A DNA stretch of 64,000 nucleotides from Devosia salina (GTDB lineage Bacteria > Pseudomonadota > Alphaproteobacteria > Rhizobiales > Devosiaceae), in assembly GCF_019504385.1 (NCBI RefSeq), contig NZ_CP080590.1:1220001-1284000 (forward strand), read 5' to 3'. The number at the start of each line of letters is the position of its first letter. Within the stretch, counting starts at the first letter, position 1. Of the stretch, positions 41,919 to 50,446 are shown piece after piece. The translations under genes were made by a program, and so were the position numbers. The notes below the pieces were generated by a model, which worked only from the letters and a program-made list of their open reading frames with translations, ran no database searches and was not told the origin of the DNA.

Positions 41919-43496
41919 ATGTCCGAACCTGTTCAACCGACCGAAGCGCCGGAGAACCCCTCCGTCGCGCTGGTCATCGGCGCCGTTGCGGTAACCCTGC
42001 TGTTGGCCTCGCTGGGCCAGACCATCGTATCGACGGCGCTGCCCTCCATCGTCGGCCAGCTTGGCGGCCTTGATCACCTGACCTGGGTCGTCATTGCCTA
42101 TCTGCTCAGCTCCACCGTGGTCGCGCCCATCTATGGCAAGCTCGGCGACCTCTACGGCCGCAAGATCGTGCTGCAGGCTGCCATAGTCATCTTCCTGGTC
42201 GGCGCCGTGCTGTCGGCCATGGCCAGTTCCATGACTTTCCTGATTTTCGCACGGGCCATTCAGGGCCTGGGCGGGGGTGGTCTCATGGTCGTGGCGATGA
42301 CCGTGGTGGCCGACATCATCCCCCCGCGCCAGCGCGGCAAGGTGCAGGGCCTGTTCGGCGCGGTCTTTGGCGTTGCTACGGTGGTCGGCCCGCTCCTCGG
42401 CGGCTTCATTGTCGAGCACATGTCCTGGCAGTGGATTTTCCTCATCAACCTGCCGCTGGGCGTACTGGCGCTCGCAGTCATCGCGGTGGCGCTCAAGCCA
42501 CGTGGCGAGCGGGTCAAGCACAGCATCGACTATCCCGGCTTCGTGCTGCTATCGGGCGGATTGACCGCCTTCGTCCTTGCCACCTCGCTCGGTGGCAATA
42601 CCTGGGGCTGGTTTTCCGTACAGATCATCGGTCTCATCGTCGGTGCGCTGGTCATGCTTGGGGCCTTCCTCTGGACCGAGGCCCGGGCTGCCGAGCCCGT
42701 GCTGCCGCTCGCCCTGTTCCGCAACAACACCTTCGCGGTCACCAGCGCCGTGGGTTTCCTCGTCGGCATGGCCATGTTCGGCTCCATCACTTTCCTGCCC
42801 ATGTTTCTGCAGCTCGCCAAGGGCGTCTCGCCTACCGATTCTGCGCTGCAGCTGGTGCCGATGATGGTGGGTCTGATCGGCGCCTCGATGTCCTCCGGCT
42901 TCATCATGACTCGCACCGGCCGCTACAAGGTCCTGCCGCAGGTCTCAACCTTCGGCCTCACGATCGGCCTCTTGCTGCTCGCCACCATGCAGCTCGATAC
43001 CCCGTCCTGGCAGATCGCGCTCTACATGTTCCTGGTGGGCGCAGGCATCGGCCCGGTCAACAGCGTCAGCGTCACGGCCACCCAGAACGCGGTGCCGCGC
43101 AGCGTGGTGGGTGCGGCGACCGCAGGAACGACTTTGTTCCGTCAGATCGGTGGCTCCATAGGCGTCTCCATTTTCGGCGCCATCTTCTCGAGCGGTCTCG
43201 CGTCGCGGCTTGGCGATGTCATGCCCACGGGTGGCGGAACCGGCAGCTTCAGCGCCCAGGCTGTATCGGCGCTGCCCGAGCCCGTTCGCAACCTCGTGCT
43301 CGAGGCATTCGCCAGCGCCCTCCACCCGGTGTTCTTCACTGCCGCCGCTGCGGCCTTGCTGGCCTTCGGCCTCACCTTCCTGCTCGAGGAACGACCGCTG
43401 TCCTCCACGCTGCGCAAGGAGCCTGAAGCCGAGATCGACGCGGAGGAACAGACCACGGCGGCCATGGTTGGCGCACCCGTCACAGCCGGTCGCTGA
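41919..43496 (+). CDS. DHA2-type (EmrB/QacA) MFS efflux transporter
   Basis: The 525-residue protein has fourteen hydrophobic segments. The motifs are D-x-T-I-V-type S-T-A-L-P-S-I, motif A G-K-L-G-D-L-Y-G-R-K, R-A-I-Q-G-L-G-G-G and motif C G-P-L-L-G-G-F-I. These place it in the 14-TMS drug:H+ antiporter family. AAGGA precedes ATG 41919. No EmrA-like adaptor is adjacent. It is probably controlled by the divergent MarR gene. A terminator follows. Confidence 0.92.
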   Translation: MSEPVQPTEAPENPSVALVIGAVAVTLLLASLGQTIVSTALPSIVGQLGGLDHLTWVVIAYLLSSTVVAPIYGKLGDLYGRKIVLQAAIVIFLVGAVLSAMASSMTFLIFARAIQGLGGGGLMVVAMTVVADIIPPRQRGKVQGLFGAVFGVATVVGPLLGGFIVEHMSWQWIFLINLPLGVLALAVIAVALKPRGERVKHSIDYPGFVLLSGGLTAFVLATSLGGNTWGWFSVQIIGLIVGALVMLGAFLWTEARAAEPVLPLALFRNNTFAVTSAVGFLVGMAMFGSITFLPMFLQLAKGVSPTDSALQLVPMMVGLIGASMSSGFIMTRTGRYKVLPQVSTFGLTIGLLLLATMQLDTPSWQIALYMFLVGAGIGPVNSVSVTATQNAVPRSVVGAATAGTTLFRQIGGSIGVSIFGAIFSSGLASRLGDVMPTGGGTGSFSAQAVSALPEPVRNLVLEAFASALHPVFFTAAAAALLAFGLTFLLEERPLSSTLRKEPEAEIDAEEQTTAAMVGAPVTAGR

Positions 43497-43533
43497 GGCT
43501 TTTCAGCCACAATTGACCGACAAGAATTGAAGT

Positions 43534-43570
43534 GCCGCCCCGGTCACGCGCTGGGGCGGCCTTTGCTTGT
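43534..43570 (+). terminator. Intrinsic terminator after the DHA2 gene
   Basis: GCCGCCCC (43534-43541) pairs with GGGGCGGC (43553-43560), followed by CTTTGCTTG. The rest of the 308-nt gap up to 43805 shows no gene or clear promoter. Confidence 0.6.
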
Positions 43571-43804
43571 TCGGTCAAGGCAAGTGGCGAAAAATCAATG
43601 GCTTGAGGGTTGCAGGAGACTCAATCTGTCAGCCAGTTGATTCATATTCTCAACCGCCAGGCCCGTCCCCTCGCCACCCGACGAGGGCACTGCCCCAGTT
43701 TTGGCGAAATTGTGAATGGCCAAATCACTGCGCATGCGTACCTTTGTTTTCACAAGTTTGGTCGAGACCGCGTCACCGGCCCCAGCACCGTGGAGAATAG
43801 CAGC

Positions 43805-44422
43805 GTGCCTTTGCGTTGGCAGGAAGTGGCTTTGCCACTCGTGACGATCACCCTTCTCATCCTTCTCAAGTACATTCCCGCTACTGCCCACTTGCCGCTT
43901 TCGCGCGCGGCGGGGGTGGTCGCCTTTGGCTATGCCGCGTTCCTGGCGCTTCGGCTGCTGCAGCCCGAAGATGCAGTAGTGGTCGAAGGGGGCTGGGCGG
44001 AGCTGCGCCCATCCATGGTCGAGTATTTTGCCTGCTACGGGGCGGCGGCGCTGGCCGCAATCCTGCTTTTCGCCGTTGTCATCATGGGGCATGTCGCTGA
44101 CACGACTCAACTGGTCGCCACCTACATCGCCGTACTGCTGCTCTCGGGCGGAGCCCTCGGCATCGGCATGGCGGGCCTGTTTACCCAGACGCGGTGGGAT
44201 CATCGGCAAGTGACGCATCGTAGCGCCCTGGGACGCGTGGTTGCGCTGGACTGGTCCGAGGTCCGCTCAGTACGGCCCAACTGGCGCGGTGTGACGATTG
44301 CCGGCGCATCGGGTCGCATCACCTTCTCGCAGTTCCATGGCGGAGCAGCGCAATTGGCCAAACATGCCACCACCCGCGCCCGTCGCAATGCCGAAACCGC
44401 AACCAAGGCGTTTGCCACCTAA
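43805..44422 (+). CDS. Membrane protein with PH-like C-terminal region
   Basis: The 205-residue protein from GTG 43805 (GGAGA upstream) has about four hydrophobic segments in its first 120 residues. A soluble C-terminal part reads W-D-H-R-Q-V-T-H-R-S-A-L-G-R-V-V-A-L-D-W-S-E-V then I-T-F-S-Q-F-H-G-G-A, which resembles bacterial PH-like membrane proteins. An in-frame start further upstream adds residues with no matching features. No function can be assigned. It converges on nothing and precedes the molybdopterin gene by 74 nt. Confidence 0.65.
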   Translation: MPLRWQEVALPLVTITLLILLKYIPATAHLPLSRAAGVVAFGYAAFLALRLLQPEDAVVVEGGWAELRPSMVEYFACYGAAALAAILLFAVVIMGHVADTTQLVATYIAVLLLSGGALGIGMAGLFTQTRWDHRQVTHRSALGRVVALDWSEVRSVRPNWRGVTIAGASGRITFSQFHGGAAQLAKHATTRARRNAETATKAFAT

Positions 44423-44496
44423 ACGCGGCCATCATCGCCCCTGATCGGACCCATCACCACAATGCGATTGTCGCGGGGCAGGGGCGGCGATACCCT

Positions 44497-46593
44497 GTGG
44501 GCATGAACGCTCCGCTCGCCCAACGCACCATCCGCTCGGTCTGCCCGCATGACTGTCCCTCGGTCTGCGCGCTCGATGTCGACATCCTGCCCGACGGCAG
44601 CGTCGGCCGGGTGCGCGGCGCCAAGGATGATCCCTATACGGCCGGGGTGATCTGCGAGAAGGTGGCGCGCTATGCCGAGCGCATCCACCACCCGGAGCGG
44701 CTGCTCCAGCCGATGCGCCGCATTGGCTCCAAGGGGGCAGGGCAGTGGGAAACCATCTCCTGGGACGATGCGCTGGACGAGATCGCCGCGCGCTTCCTCG
44801 AGGTCGAGGCCACCCACGGCCCTGAGGCGGTCTGGCCCTATTTCTATGCCGGTACCATGGGCCATGTGCAGCGCGATGGCATCGAACGCCTGCGCGCCGT
44901 GCGCGGCTATTCACACCAATATGACACGATCTGCGTGGGTCTCGCCTGGCCTGGCTACATTGCCGGCACCGGCCTTCTGGGCGGCGTCAATCCCGAGCAG
45001 ATGGCCGAGGCCGATTGCGTGGTCATCTGGGGCACCAATGCGGTGCATACCCAGGTCAATGTGATGACGCACGCGATGAAGGCCCGCAAGACCCGCGGCG
45101 CCAAGGTCGTGGTCATCGACATCTATCGCAACGCCACCATGGAACAGGCCGATATGGGCCTGGTTCTGCGTCCCGGCACCGATGGCGCCCTGGCCGTGGC
45201 CACCATGCACGTGCTGTTGCGTGACGGCCTCGCCGACCGCGACTACATGGCCCGGCGTACCGATTTCTCGCCCGAGTTCGAAGCCCATCTGGCGACGCGC
45301 ACACCCGAATGGGCTGCCGAGGTCACGGGCCTTTCGGTGGCCGAGATCGAGGCATTCGCCCATCTGGTAGGAAAGACCCCGCGCAGTTTTTTCCGCCTCG
45401 GCTACGGCTTTTCCCGCCAGCGCAACGGCGCCACGGCAGTTCACGCTGCGCTCTGCATCCCCGCGATGACTGGGGCTTGGCAGCATCGCGGCGGCGGCGC
45501 CTTCCATTCCAATTCCGGCACCTGGGGTCTCGACAAATCACGCCTCGAGGGCACGCATCTGCAAAAGGGCACGCCGCGCCTGCTCGACATGTCCGAGATC
45601 GGCCCCATCCTCACCGGCGACGCAAAAGCGCTGCAGGGCGGCGGGCCGGTGCATGCGATGATCGTTCAGAACACCAATCCGGCCACGGTGGCGCCGCATC
45701 AGGCGCTGGTGCGGCAGGGGCTGATGCGTGAGGACCTGTTCCTGGTCGTGCACGAACAGTTCATGACCGAAACGGCCGAACTTGCCGATATCGTGCTGCC
45801 GGCCACCATGTTCCTCGAACACAACGATTACTACACCCGCGGCGGCCACACGCGCGTGCTCTACGGTCCGGCGGTGGTCGAGGCCCCGGGCGAGGCGCGT
45901 TCCAACCACGAGGTCATCAACGCTATCGCCTTGAGGCTTGGCAGCGACGACCCGGTCTTCCACGCTACCGACCGCGAGGTGGTGGCTGACACCTTTGCCC
46001 GCTCGAACTATCCGGCACTCGAAGAGGTCGAAAAGACCGGCTTTGTCGATCGCGAGCGCCCTGACGGGGTCGCCCGCTTCGCCAATGGTTTCGGCTGGCC
46101 CGATGGTCGCTTCCGTTTTGCCCCCAACTGGCAGGACGTTGCCGATCGCAAGGGTTATCGCTGGGTCTGCGATCCGGCCGGAATGCCGCGCTTTGCCGAT
46201 CATTGGGCGATCAACGAGGCCGCGGACGAGACGCATCCGTTCAAGCTGGCCACCAGCCCGGCACGCGCCTTTCTCAACTCGTCCTTCAACCAGACGCCCG
46301 GCAGCCTCCGGCGCGAGGGCGAGCCGACTGTCTTCATCCATCCCGAGGATGCGGTCCGGCACGGCATTGCCGATGGCGCCGCCGTCATCATCGGCAATGG
46401 TCGCGGTCAGGTCGAACTGACAGCCCGTATCCATGACGGGCTGTGCACCGGCGTGCTCATCGCCGAGGGGCTGCACCGCAACAAGGCGCATCGTGGCGGC
46501 AAGGGCATCAACATGCTGACCAGCGCGGTGCCATCACCGCCCTTTGGGGGTGCGCCCTTCCATGACGCGGCGGTGTGGTTGAGGACAGTCTGA
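44497..46593 (+). CDS. Molybdopterin-dependent oxidoreductase with N-terminal 4Fe-4S site
   Basis: The 698-residue BisC/FdhA-like protein has an N-terminal cluster motif Cys16-x3-Cys20-x3-Cys24-x28-Cys53. Mo-bisMGD binding regions follow (W-G-T-N-A-V-H-T, L-R-P-G-T-D-G-A-L-A), and a C-terminal molydop_binding domain ends with R-N-K-A-H-R-G-G-K-G-I-N. No Tat signal is visible, so it is probably cytoplasmic. The substrate (formate, thiosulfate, an N-oxide or other) is not identifiable. No iron-sulfur or membrane subunit gene is adjacent. The start may be GTG 44497 or ATG 44503. Confidence 0.88.
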   Translation: MGMNAPLAQRTIRSVCPHDCPSVCALDVDILPDGSVGRVRGAKDDPYTAGVICEKVARYAERIHHPERLLQPMRRIGSKGAGQWETISWDDALDEIAARFLEVEATHGPEAVWPYFYAGTMGHVQRDGIERLRAVRGYSHQYDTICVGLAWPGYIAGTGLLGGVNPEQMAEADCVVIWGTNAVHTQVNVMTHAMKARKTRGAKVVVIDIYRNATMEQADMGLVLRPGTDGALAVATMHVLLRDGLADRDYMARRTDFSPEFEAHLATRTPEWAAEVTGLSVAEIEAFAHLVGKTPRSFFRLGYGFSRQRNGATAVHAALCIPAMTGAWQHRGGGAFHSNSGTWGLDKSRLEGTHLQKGTPRLLDMSEIGPILTGDAKALQGGGPVHAMIVQNTNPATVAPHQALVRQGLMREDLFLVVHEQFMTETAELADIVLPATMFLEHNDYYTRGGHTRVLYGPAVVEAPGEARSNHEVINAIALRLGSDDPVFHATDREVVADTFARSNYPALEEVEKTGFVDRERPDGVARFANGFGWPDGRFRFAPNWQDVADRKGYRWVCDPAGMPRFADHWAINEAADETHPFKLATSPARAFLNSSFNQTPGSLRREGEPTVFIHPEDAVRHGIADGAAVIIGNGRGQVELTARIHDGLCTGVLIAEGLHRNKAHRGGKGINMLTSAVPSPPFGGAPFHDAAVWLRTV

Positions 46594-46604
46594 GGATAGC
46601 GGCT

Positions 46605-47372
46605 CTATGCGAAATACGCGCCCCAGAAGAAATACCCCGTCATGCCGATGCCATAGACGATCACGCCAATGCGGATCCAATGCGTCGGGATGAATCTGGC
46701 CAGCCGGGCCGCGGCATAGCCACCGATGGTGACGCCGACCAGCGCGATCGAGCCGTGATACCAGTCGATTGAACCATTGAGCGCGAAGCGGGCGACCGCC
46801 ACCACCGCCACGATGGACGAGATATAGAGCTTGAGCCCGTTCATGGCGTGAATGTCGGTCATGCCGGCCATGGCGAGAAAGGCGAGCAGCAAGATGCCGA
46901 GCCCGGCATTGAAGAACCCGCCATAGACGCAGACCGCCGCCAGGAGCGCCATCAAGAGCACTGCGCCCAGCGCTTTCATGCCGCGTTTCTCGCCGCTGCG
47001 GGCTCGCAGCGCCATGTTGATCCGGTTGCCGAAAACGAACAGCGCGACCGCAAATCCCATGAGCCAGGGCACGACCAGCGAGAACTGCTCGTCGGAAACC
47101 ACCAGCAGCAGTTCGGCACCCAGATAGCCGAAGACCGCTGACACGAGGCCATAGATCACCAGGCGATCCTTGTAGCCGGCCACCGATTTCCAATAGCCGG
47201 CGGCGCCGCTGACATAGCCGGGCAGGGCCGCATAGGTGTTGGAAGCATTGGCCAGCACCGGCGGAACGCCAGAAAACAGCAGCGCCGGAAACACGATGAA
47301 CGAGCCTCCACCGGCCAGCGAATTGAGTGCGCCACCGACCAGGCCCGCCAACAGCAACAGGATTTCGGTCAT
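46605..47372 (-). CDS. TauE/SafE (TSUP) family permease
   Basis: The 255-residue membrane protein has eight hydrophobic segments in two halves. The first begins L-A-G-L-V-G-G-A-L-N-S-L-A-G-G-G-S-F, the second has C-V-Y-G-G-F-F-N-A-G-L-G-I, both hallmarks of the TSUP family. Members export sulfite, sulfoacetate or related anions. The neighbouring molybdoenzyme ends 11 nt away on the opposite strand; a functional link to sulfur oxidation is only a speculation. Confidence 0.9.
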   Translation of the reverse strand: MTEILLLLAGLVGGALNSLAGGGSFIVFPALLFSGVPPVLANASNTYAALPGYVSGAAGYWKSVAGYKDRLVIYGLVSAVFGYLGAELLLVVSDEQFSLVVPWLMGFAVALFVFGNRINMALRARSGEKRGMKALGAVLLMALLAAVCVYGGFFNAGLGILLLAFLAMAGMTDIHAMNGLKLYISSIVAVVAVARFALNGSIDWYHGSIALVGVTIGGYAAARLARFIPTHWIRIGVIVYGIGMTGYFFWGAYFA

Positions 47373-47436
47373 CGGTCCCCCGCGATGCGTTTGGCATTGT
47401 TCCTAGACCGGCACCGCCCGTCCGCCCAACGCAATT

Positions 47437-47448
47437 GTCTGATCAGAC
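47437..47448. promoter_or_regulatory. Perfect palindrome in the divergent gap before the Glyoxalase_8-like gene
   Basis: GTCTGATCAGAC is a perfect 12-bp palindrome, 65 nt from the TSUP start and 212 nt from the plus-strand gene. It could be an operator. The rest of this 287-nt gap holds nothing clear. Confidence 0.3.
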
Positions 47449-47659
47449 CATCACCGCATTTGATCGGCGCGCTCTTGACTCGAACGCCTATCGAGCGCAT
47501 TTACCGCCCCGGTTGCTGGCGCCTGCCGCCCGCGGATCGTAAGATCCTTGGTGAAGTCCAGCCGTTTTGTGAGCCCTTCGGTTGTTTTCTCCCAAGGCGC
47601 ATCATGGCAATGCGGGCCCCATGCACGAAGTCGCCTCCATGTCTGGAGAGACCCGAACC

Positions 47660-48100
47660 ATGTCTTTTTCTCTCGATACCCCATCCGCCCAGACTCTGAA
47701 GTCCGAGGCAAAATCCCTGCGCGAACAGCGCGCCCGATCCGGCCAGCAACTGAGCCACAGCGCCGCGCTTGAAGAAGTGGCGCGCGCCCATGGCTACCGC
47801 GACTGGAACACCGCCCGCGCTGCCCTGCCGGACCGGGTGGCCGTGCCCTTCCAGGTCGGCATGCGCGTCAAAGGCCACTATCTTGAGCAGCCCTTCAGGG
47901 GATTGCTGATCGGCGTGCAGCTGGCCCACAACATGCAGGCCTATACCGTCACCATCCAGTTCGACGAACCGGTGAATGTGACGCCGACCTTCATGTTCGC
48001 CGCGCTGCGCCAGCGGGTGACCGCGACCGTGGATATCCATGGCGTCTCGCCCGCCCTGCGTGGCAATGGCGTGCCGCAGATGCGCTTGATGCGCGAGTGA
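47660..48100 (+). CDS. Glyoxalase_8-like protein
   Basis: The 146-residue soluble protein carries the pattern L-S-H-S-A-A-L-E-E-V-A-R-A-H-G-Y-R-D-W-N-T-A-R-A-A-L (residues about 32-56 in pieces). This is the signature of proteins annotated as 'glyoxalase superfamily' in alphaproteobacteria, although no glyoxalase active site is evident. GGAGAG lies 9 nt before ATG 47660. The function is unknown. It ends 1 nt from the convergent DUF2147 gene. Confidence 0.68.
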   Translation: MSFSLDTPSAQTLKSEAKSLREQRARSGQQLSHSAALEEVARAHGYRDWNTARAALPDRVAVPFQVGMRVKGHYLEQPFRGLLIGVQLAHNMQAYTVTIQFDEPVNVTPTFMFAALRQRVTATVDIHGVSPALRGNGVPQMRLMRE

Positions 48101-48101
48101 G

Positions 48102-48656
48102 CTACTGGACCGAGGCGGCAGGCTCTGCCGCCTCGGCTTCCAGCCGCGCTTCGATTTCTTCCGCCGGCACGCGCGTCCATTCTTCGCCGCGGCACACGAC
48201 ATTGAACAGCACGCAGCCATTGAGGCGCAGCGTGTCCGGGCCGACCATCTCGACATAGCCCGAATAGGTCTTGCCATCCTCGGGATTGTAGATCTCCCCG
48301 TCGAAAATGTAGGCCTCTTTACCCGGCCACAGGGTCAGGATCTGTAGCCCCAGCATCGGGCGGTCCCGCAGGGCGGGATCTTCATTGCGATAGTCGAAGA
48401 AGTCTTCGGGTGCCATGGCCGCGGCCGCTTCCGCCTCGGCGCCGCTCAGCATGCCCTCGGGCACCACGATGTGCGAAAGATGGCCGCAATAGCCGCCCTC
48501 GCATGGGCTGATGGTGATTTCCGATTGCAGCAGCGTGCGCCAGACCCCTTCGATCAGTGCCGGCGATGCCGCATCCTGCGCTGCAACAGTGCCGACCATG
48601 CCGGCCAGGAGCGGTGCTGCCAGCCATCCGCGCCATATGTCGATCCTGCCTGTCAT
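48102..48656 (-). CDS. DUF2147 family exported protein
   Basis: The 184 residues have a signal peptide (about 1-26, ending V-A-A-Q). A DUF2147 lipocalin-like domain follows: G-V-W-R-T near the start, a C-x5-C-G pair, D-G-K-T-Y-S-G-Y and L-R-L-N-G-C-V-L-F-N-V-V-C-R-G-E-E-W-T-R. Four cysteines are conserved. The acidic Ala/Glu-rich tail is extra. The family is periplasmic with no defined activity. The start at 48656 is chosen because it gives the signal peptide. Confidence 0.87.
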   Translation of the reverse strand: MTGRIDIWRGWLAAPLLAGMVGTVAAQDAASPALIEGVWRTLLQSEITISPCEGGYCGHLSHIVVPEGMLSGAEAEAAAAMAPEDFFDYRNEDPALRDRPMLGLQILTLWPGKEAYIFDGEIYNPEDGKTYSGYVEMVGPDTLRLNGCVLFNVVCRGEEWTRVPAEEIEARLEAEAAEPAASVQ

Positions 48657-48839
48657 TCGTTTCCGCCTCTTGCCTGGTTCCGGCACATCTTGGGAATCGA
48701 CGCATCCGAAGATTCGGACCCGTCCGCCGCCGCGTCGATCTAAGCCAAGAATGGCCCAGCTTACCAACCAAATTGAGGCGGCGCCGTGCAGTCGGTATCC
48801 ACATCCGGCCCGCCCCTGCCGCGGCGGGGACAAAAACCG

Positions 48840-48868
48840 CTTGCCATCCCCGAACGCTCCCGCTAGAC
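48840..48868 (+). promoter_or_regulatory. Candidate tRNA-Ser promoter
   Basis: CTTGCC (48840-48845), exactly 17 nt, CTAGAC (48863-48868). It lies 11 nt upstream of the tRNA, a spacing suited to a stable RNA gene. Confidence 0.6.
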
Positions 48869-48879
48869 CCGACCGCGCC

Positions 48880-48969
48880 GGAGAGGTGGCCGAGTGGTCG
48901 AAGGCACACCCCTGCTAAGGGTGCAGATCGGGAACGGTCTCGAGGGTTCGAATCCCTTCCTCTCCGCCA
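48880..48969 (+). tRNA. tRNA-Ser (anticodon GCT)
   Basis: This 90-nt class II tRNA has acceptor arms GGAGAGG (48880-48886) and CCTCTCC (48959-48965), discriminator G and an encoded CCA. The anticodon stem-loop CACCC-ctgctaa-GGGTG has GCT at 48914-48916, reading AGC/AGU. A long variable arm and a T arm with GGTTCGAATCC follow. The length and variable arm confirm serine. Confidence 0.97.
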
Positions 48970-49090
48970 CTTCCCATTCAATACCTGCGTGTCTGCCAGC
49001 GCTTGCGACCCTCGCACGGGGCCAATTCTGCGGTGCGTCAGACCGGCTTCACCAAGCCGAGCAAGGCTATCGCGTGGGCTCCCGTCCGGG

Positions 49091-49249
49091 TCACTGAAGT
49101 CGCGCCAGATCGTCATCCGACCACCAGGCGATGATCACCAGCCCGAGATCAATGACGCGCACCTTGCCGGTCCGCTCGGCCCAGCGCATCTGCCAGCGCG
49201 GCTTGATCTTAATCACGCCACGGGCGGTTCTGATGGATATCCACGACAT
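49091..49249 (-). CDS. Small hypothetical protein, 52 residues
   Basis: It starts M-S-W-I-S-I-R-T-A-R-G at 49249 with GGGAG and GAGGCG upstream, and contains R-W-Q-M-R-W-A-E-R and V-I-D-L-G-L-V-I-I-A-W-W near its end. The basic first half and aromatic second half look like a real protein rather than chance, but I cannot name a family. It lies 59 nt downstream of murQ on the same strand. A 5' extension to a GTG at 49309 is open but has no start signal. Confidence 0.5.
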   Translation of the reverse strand: MSWISIRTARGVIKIKPRWQMRWAERTGKVRVIDLGLVIIAWWSDDDLARLQ

Positions 49250-49308
49250 CGCCTCGGCTCCCGGTCGCTCTCGACAGGTGCAATTGAAGCAAGTCTGGTT
49301 GATCGGCA

Positions 49309-50217
49309 CTACCCGGCCTTGGGTTCTGGCAGCTGTGCAATGGCAGGGCGCAGATGGCCGTCATGGCGGGCCAGCAACGTCTCGGCTTCGGCGGGGGAGC
49401 TGACGCCGAGGGCCAGGAGAATGGCCGGCTTTACGGCGCCGCCACTGGCCTTCAGCGCTCTCTCGGCAATAACGCCGTCCACGCCCGCCACGGCCATCAC
49501 GATGCCCCGCGCCCGGCCGCGCAATTTCTCGTTGTCCGCCACCACATTGACCATGAACCCGTCATGCACATGACCCAGGCGGATCGCCATAAGGGTGGAC
49601 AGCATGTTGAGTGCGATCTTCTGCGCCGTTCCCGCGCCCATGCGCGTGGACCCGGCGATGACCTCTGGCGGCGTCTCGAGGCAGATGGACACATCGACCC
49701 GCTCGAACAGGCTCGCCCCGGCATTGTTGGCGATGCCGATGCTGCGCGCACCGGCCTGCCGGGCGGCATCCACTGCCGCAAGTGGATAGGGCGTATGCCC
49801 GCTGGCGGTCACCGCGATGACACAATCCCGCGCGTCCGGTGCAACCGCTTCGAGTGCGGTGCGGGCGGCGTCGCCATCGTCCTCAGGTCCGCCGCGCATG
49901 TCGACGAGCGCGTCCTGGCCGCCTGCCAGCAATACGACGATCCGGTCCCGCGCGATGCCGTAGGTGCCCGGCAATTCGAGGGCATCGGCAAGCGCCATCA
50001 GGCCGGAACTGCCCGCTGCGGCATAGATCAGCCTGCCACCCTCCCTGATTGTGCGGGCGGCCAAGACCGCGCCTTCGGCAATGGCCGGCGCAGCAGCGCC
50101 AACGCATTCGGCTGCCGCCACCTGGCCGCGGGCGAGAAGCGCGAGGATGTCGGCATCGGCCATCAGGTCCAGCCCTGCCGCCTGCGCGTGGCGCCCTTCG
50201 GTCTGCTTGTCGGCCAT
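49309..50217 (-). CDS. murQ: N-acetylmuramic acid 6-phosphate etherase
   Basis: MurQ cleaves the lactyl ether of MurNAc-6-P, giving GlcNAc-6-P and D-lactate, for recycling or use of cell-wall sugars. The 302 residues have an SIS fold with G-G-R-L-I-Y-A-A-A-G-S-S-G, T-A-S-G-H-T-P-Y and the family block P-E-V-I-A-G-S-T-R-M-G-A-G-T-A-Q-K plus N-M-L-S-T. GlcNAc-6-P would then be the substrate of NagA, encoded in the divergent operon. The start at 50217 follows the fold's beginning. Confidence 0.92.
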   Translation of the reverse strand: MADKQTEGRHAQAAGLDLMADADILALLARGQVAAAECVGAAAPAIAEGAVLAARTIREGGRLIYAAAGSSGLMALADALELPGTYGIARDRIVVLLAGGQDALVDMRGGPEDDGDAARTALEAVAPDARDCVIAVTASGHTPYPLAAVDAARQAGARSIGIANNAGASLFERVDVSICLETPPEVIAGSTRMGAGTAQKIALNMLSTLMAIRLGHVHDGFMVNVVADNEKLRGRARGIVMAVAGVDGVIAERALKASGGAVKPAILLALGVSSPAEAETLLARHDGHLRPAIAQLPEPKAG

Positions 50218-50248
50218 TGGTTCTCCCGCCTGGCAATGATGCCAAAAA

Positions 50249-50385
50249 AATACCACTTAAGCGTATCAAACGCCCAAGGGATAATTTGCGTTTCGCAAAA
50301 GCGCAATATCCACAGCGATATGCGATGTTTGCGCGCAGCTCCACGCAAAGGGGCTTGGTAAATGGTATTTTATTGGTATTATAGG
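50249..50385. promoter_or_regulatory. Candidate GntR operators between murQ and gntR
   Basis: AATACCA (50249-50255) near murQ is the reverse complement of TGGTATT, which occurs at 50363-50369 and 50374-50380 near gntR. A third TGGTA is at 50356-50360. The AT-rich repeats lie in the 229-nt divergent gap, where a UTRA-type GntR repressor would control both transcripts. Confidence 0.5.
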
Positions 50386-50446
50386 CCGGTGCGGCATCTG
50401 CCGTACCTGACCTGCCGTCCCGCGCGAGGGCGGCCTAGGAGCACCA

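Noticed and set aside
43610..43804. N-terminal extension of the PH-like membrane protein
   Set aside because: It adds polar residues before the first helix, and GGAGA sits just before GTG 43805.
45538..46491. 317-residue minus-strand frame opposite the molybdopterin gene
   Set aside because: No recognisable motif; the plus-strand gene has a full 4Fe-4S/Mo-bisMGD layout.
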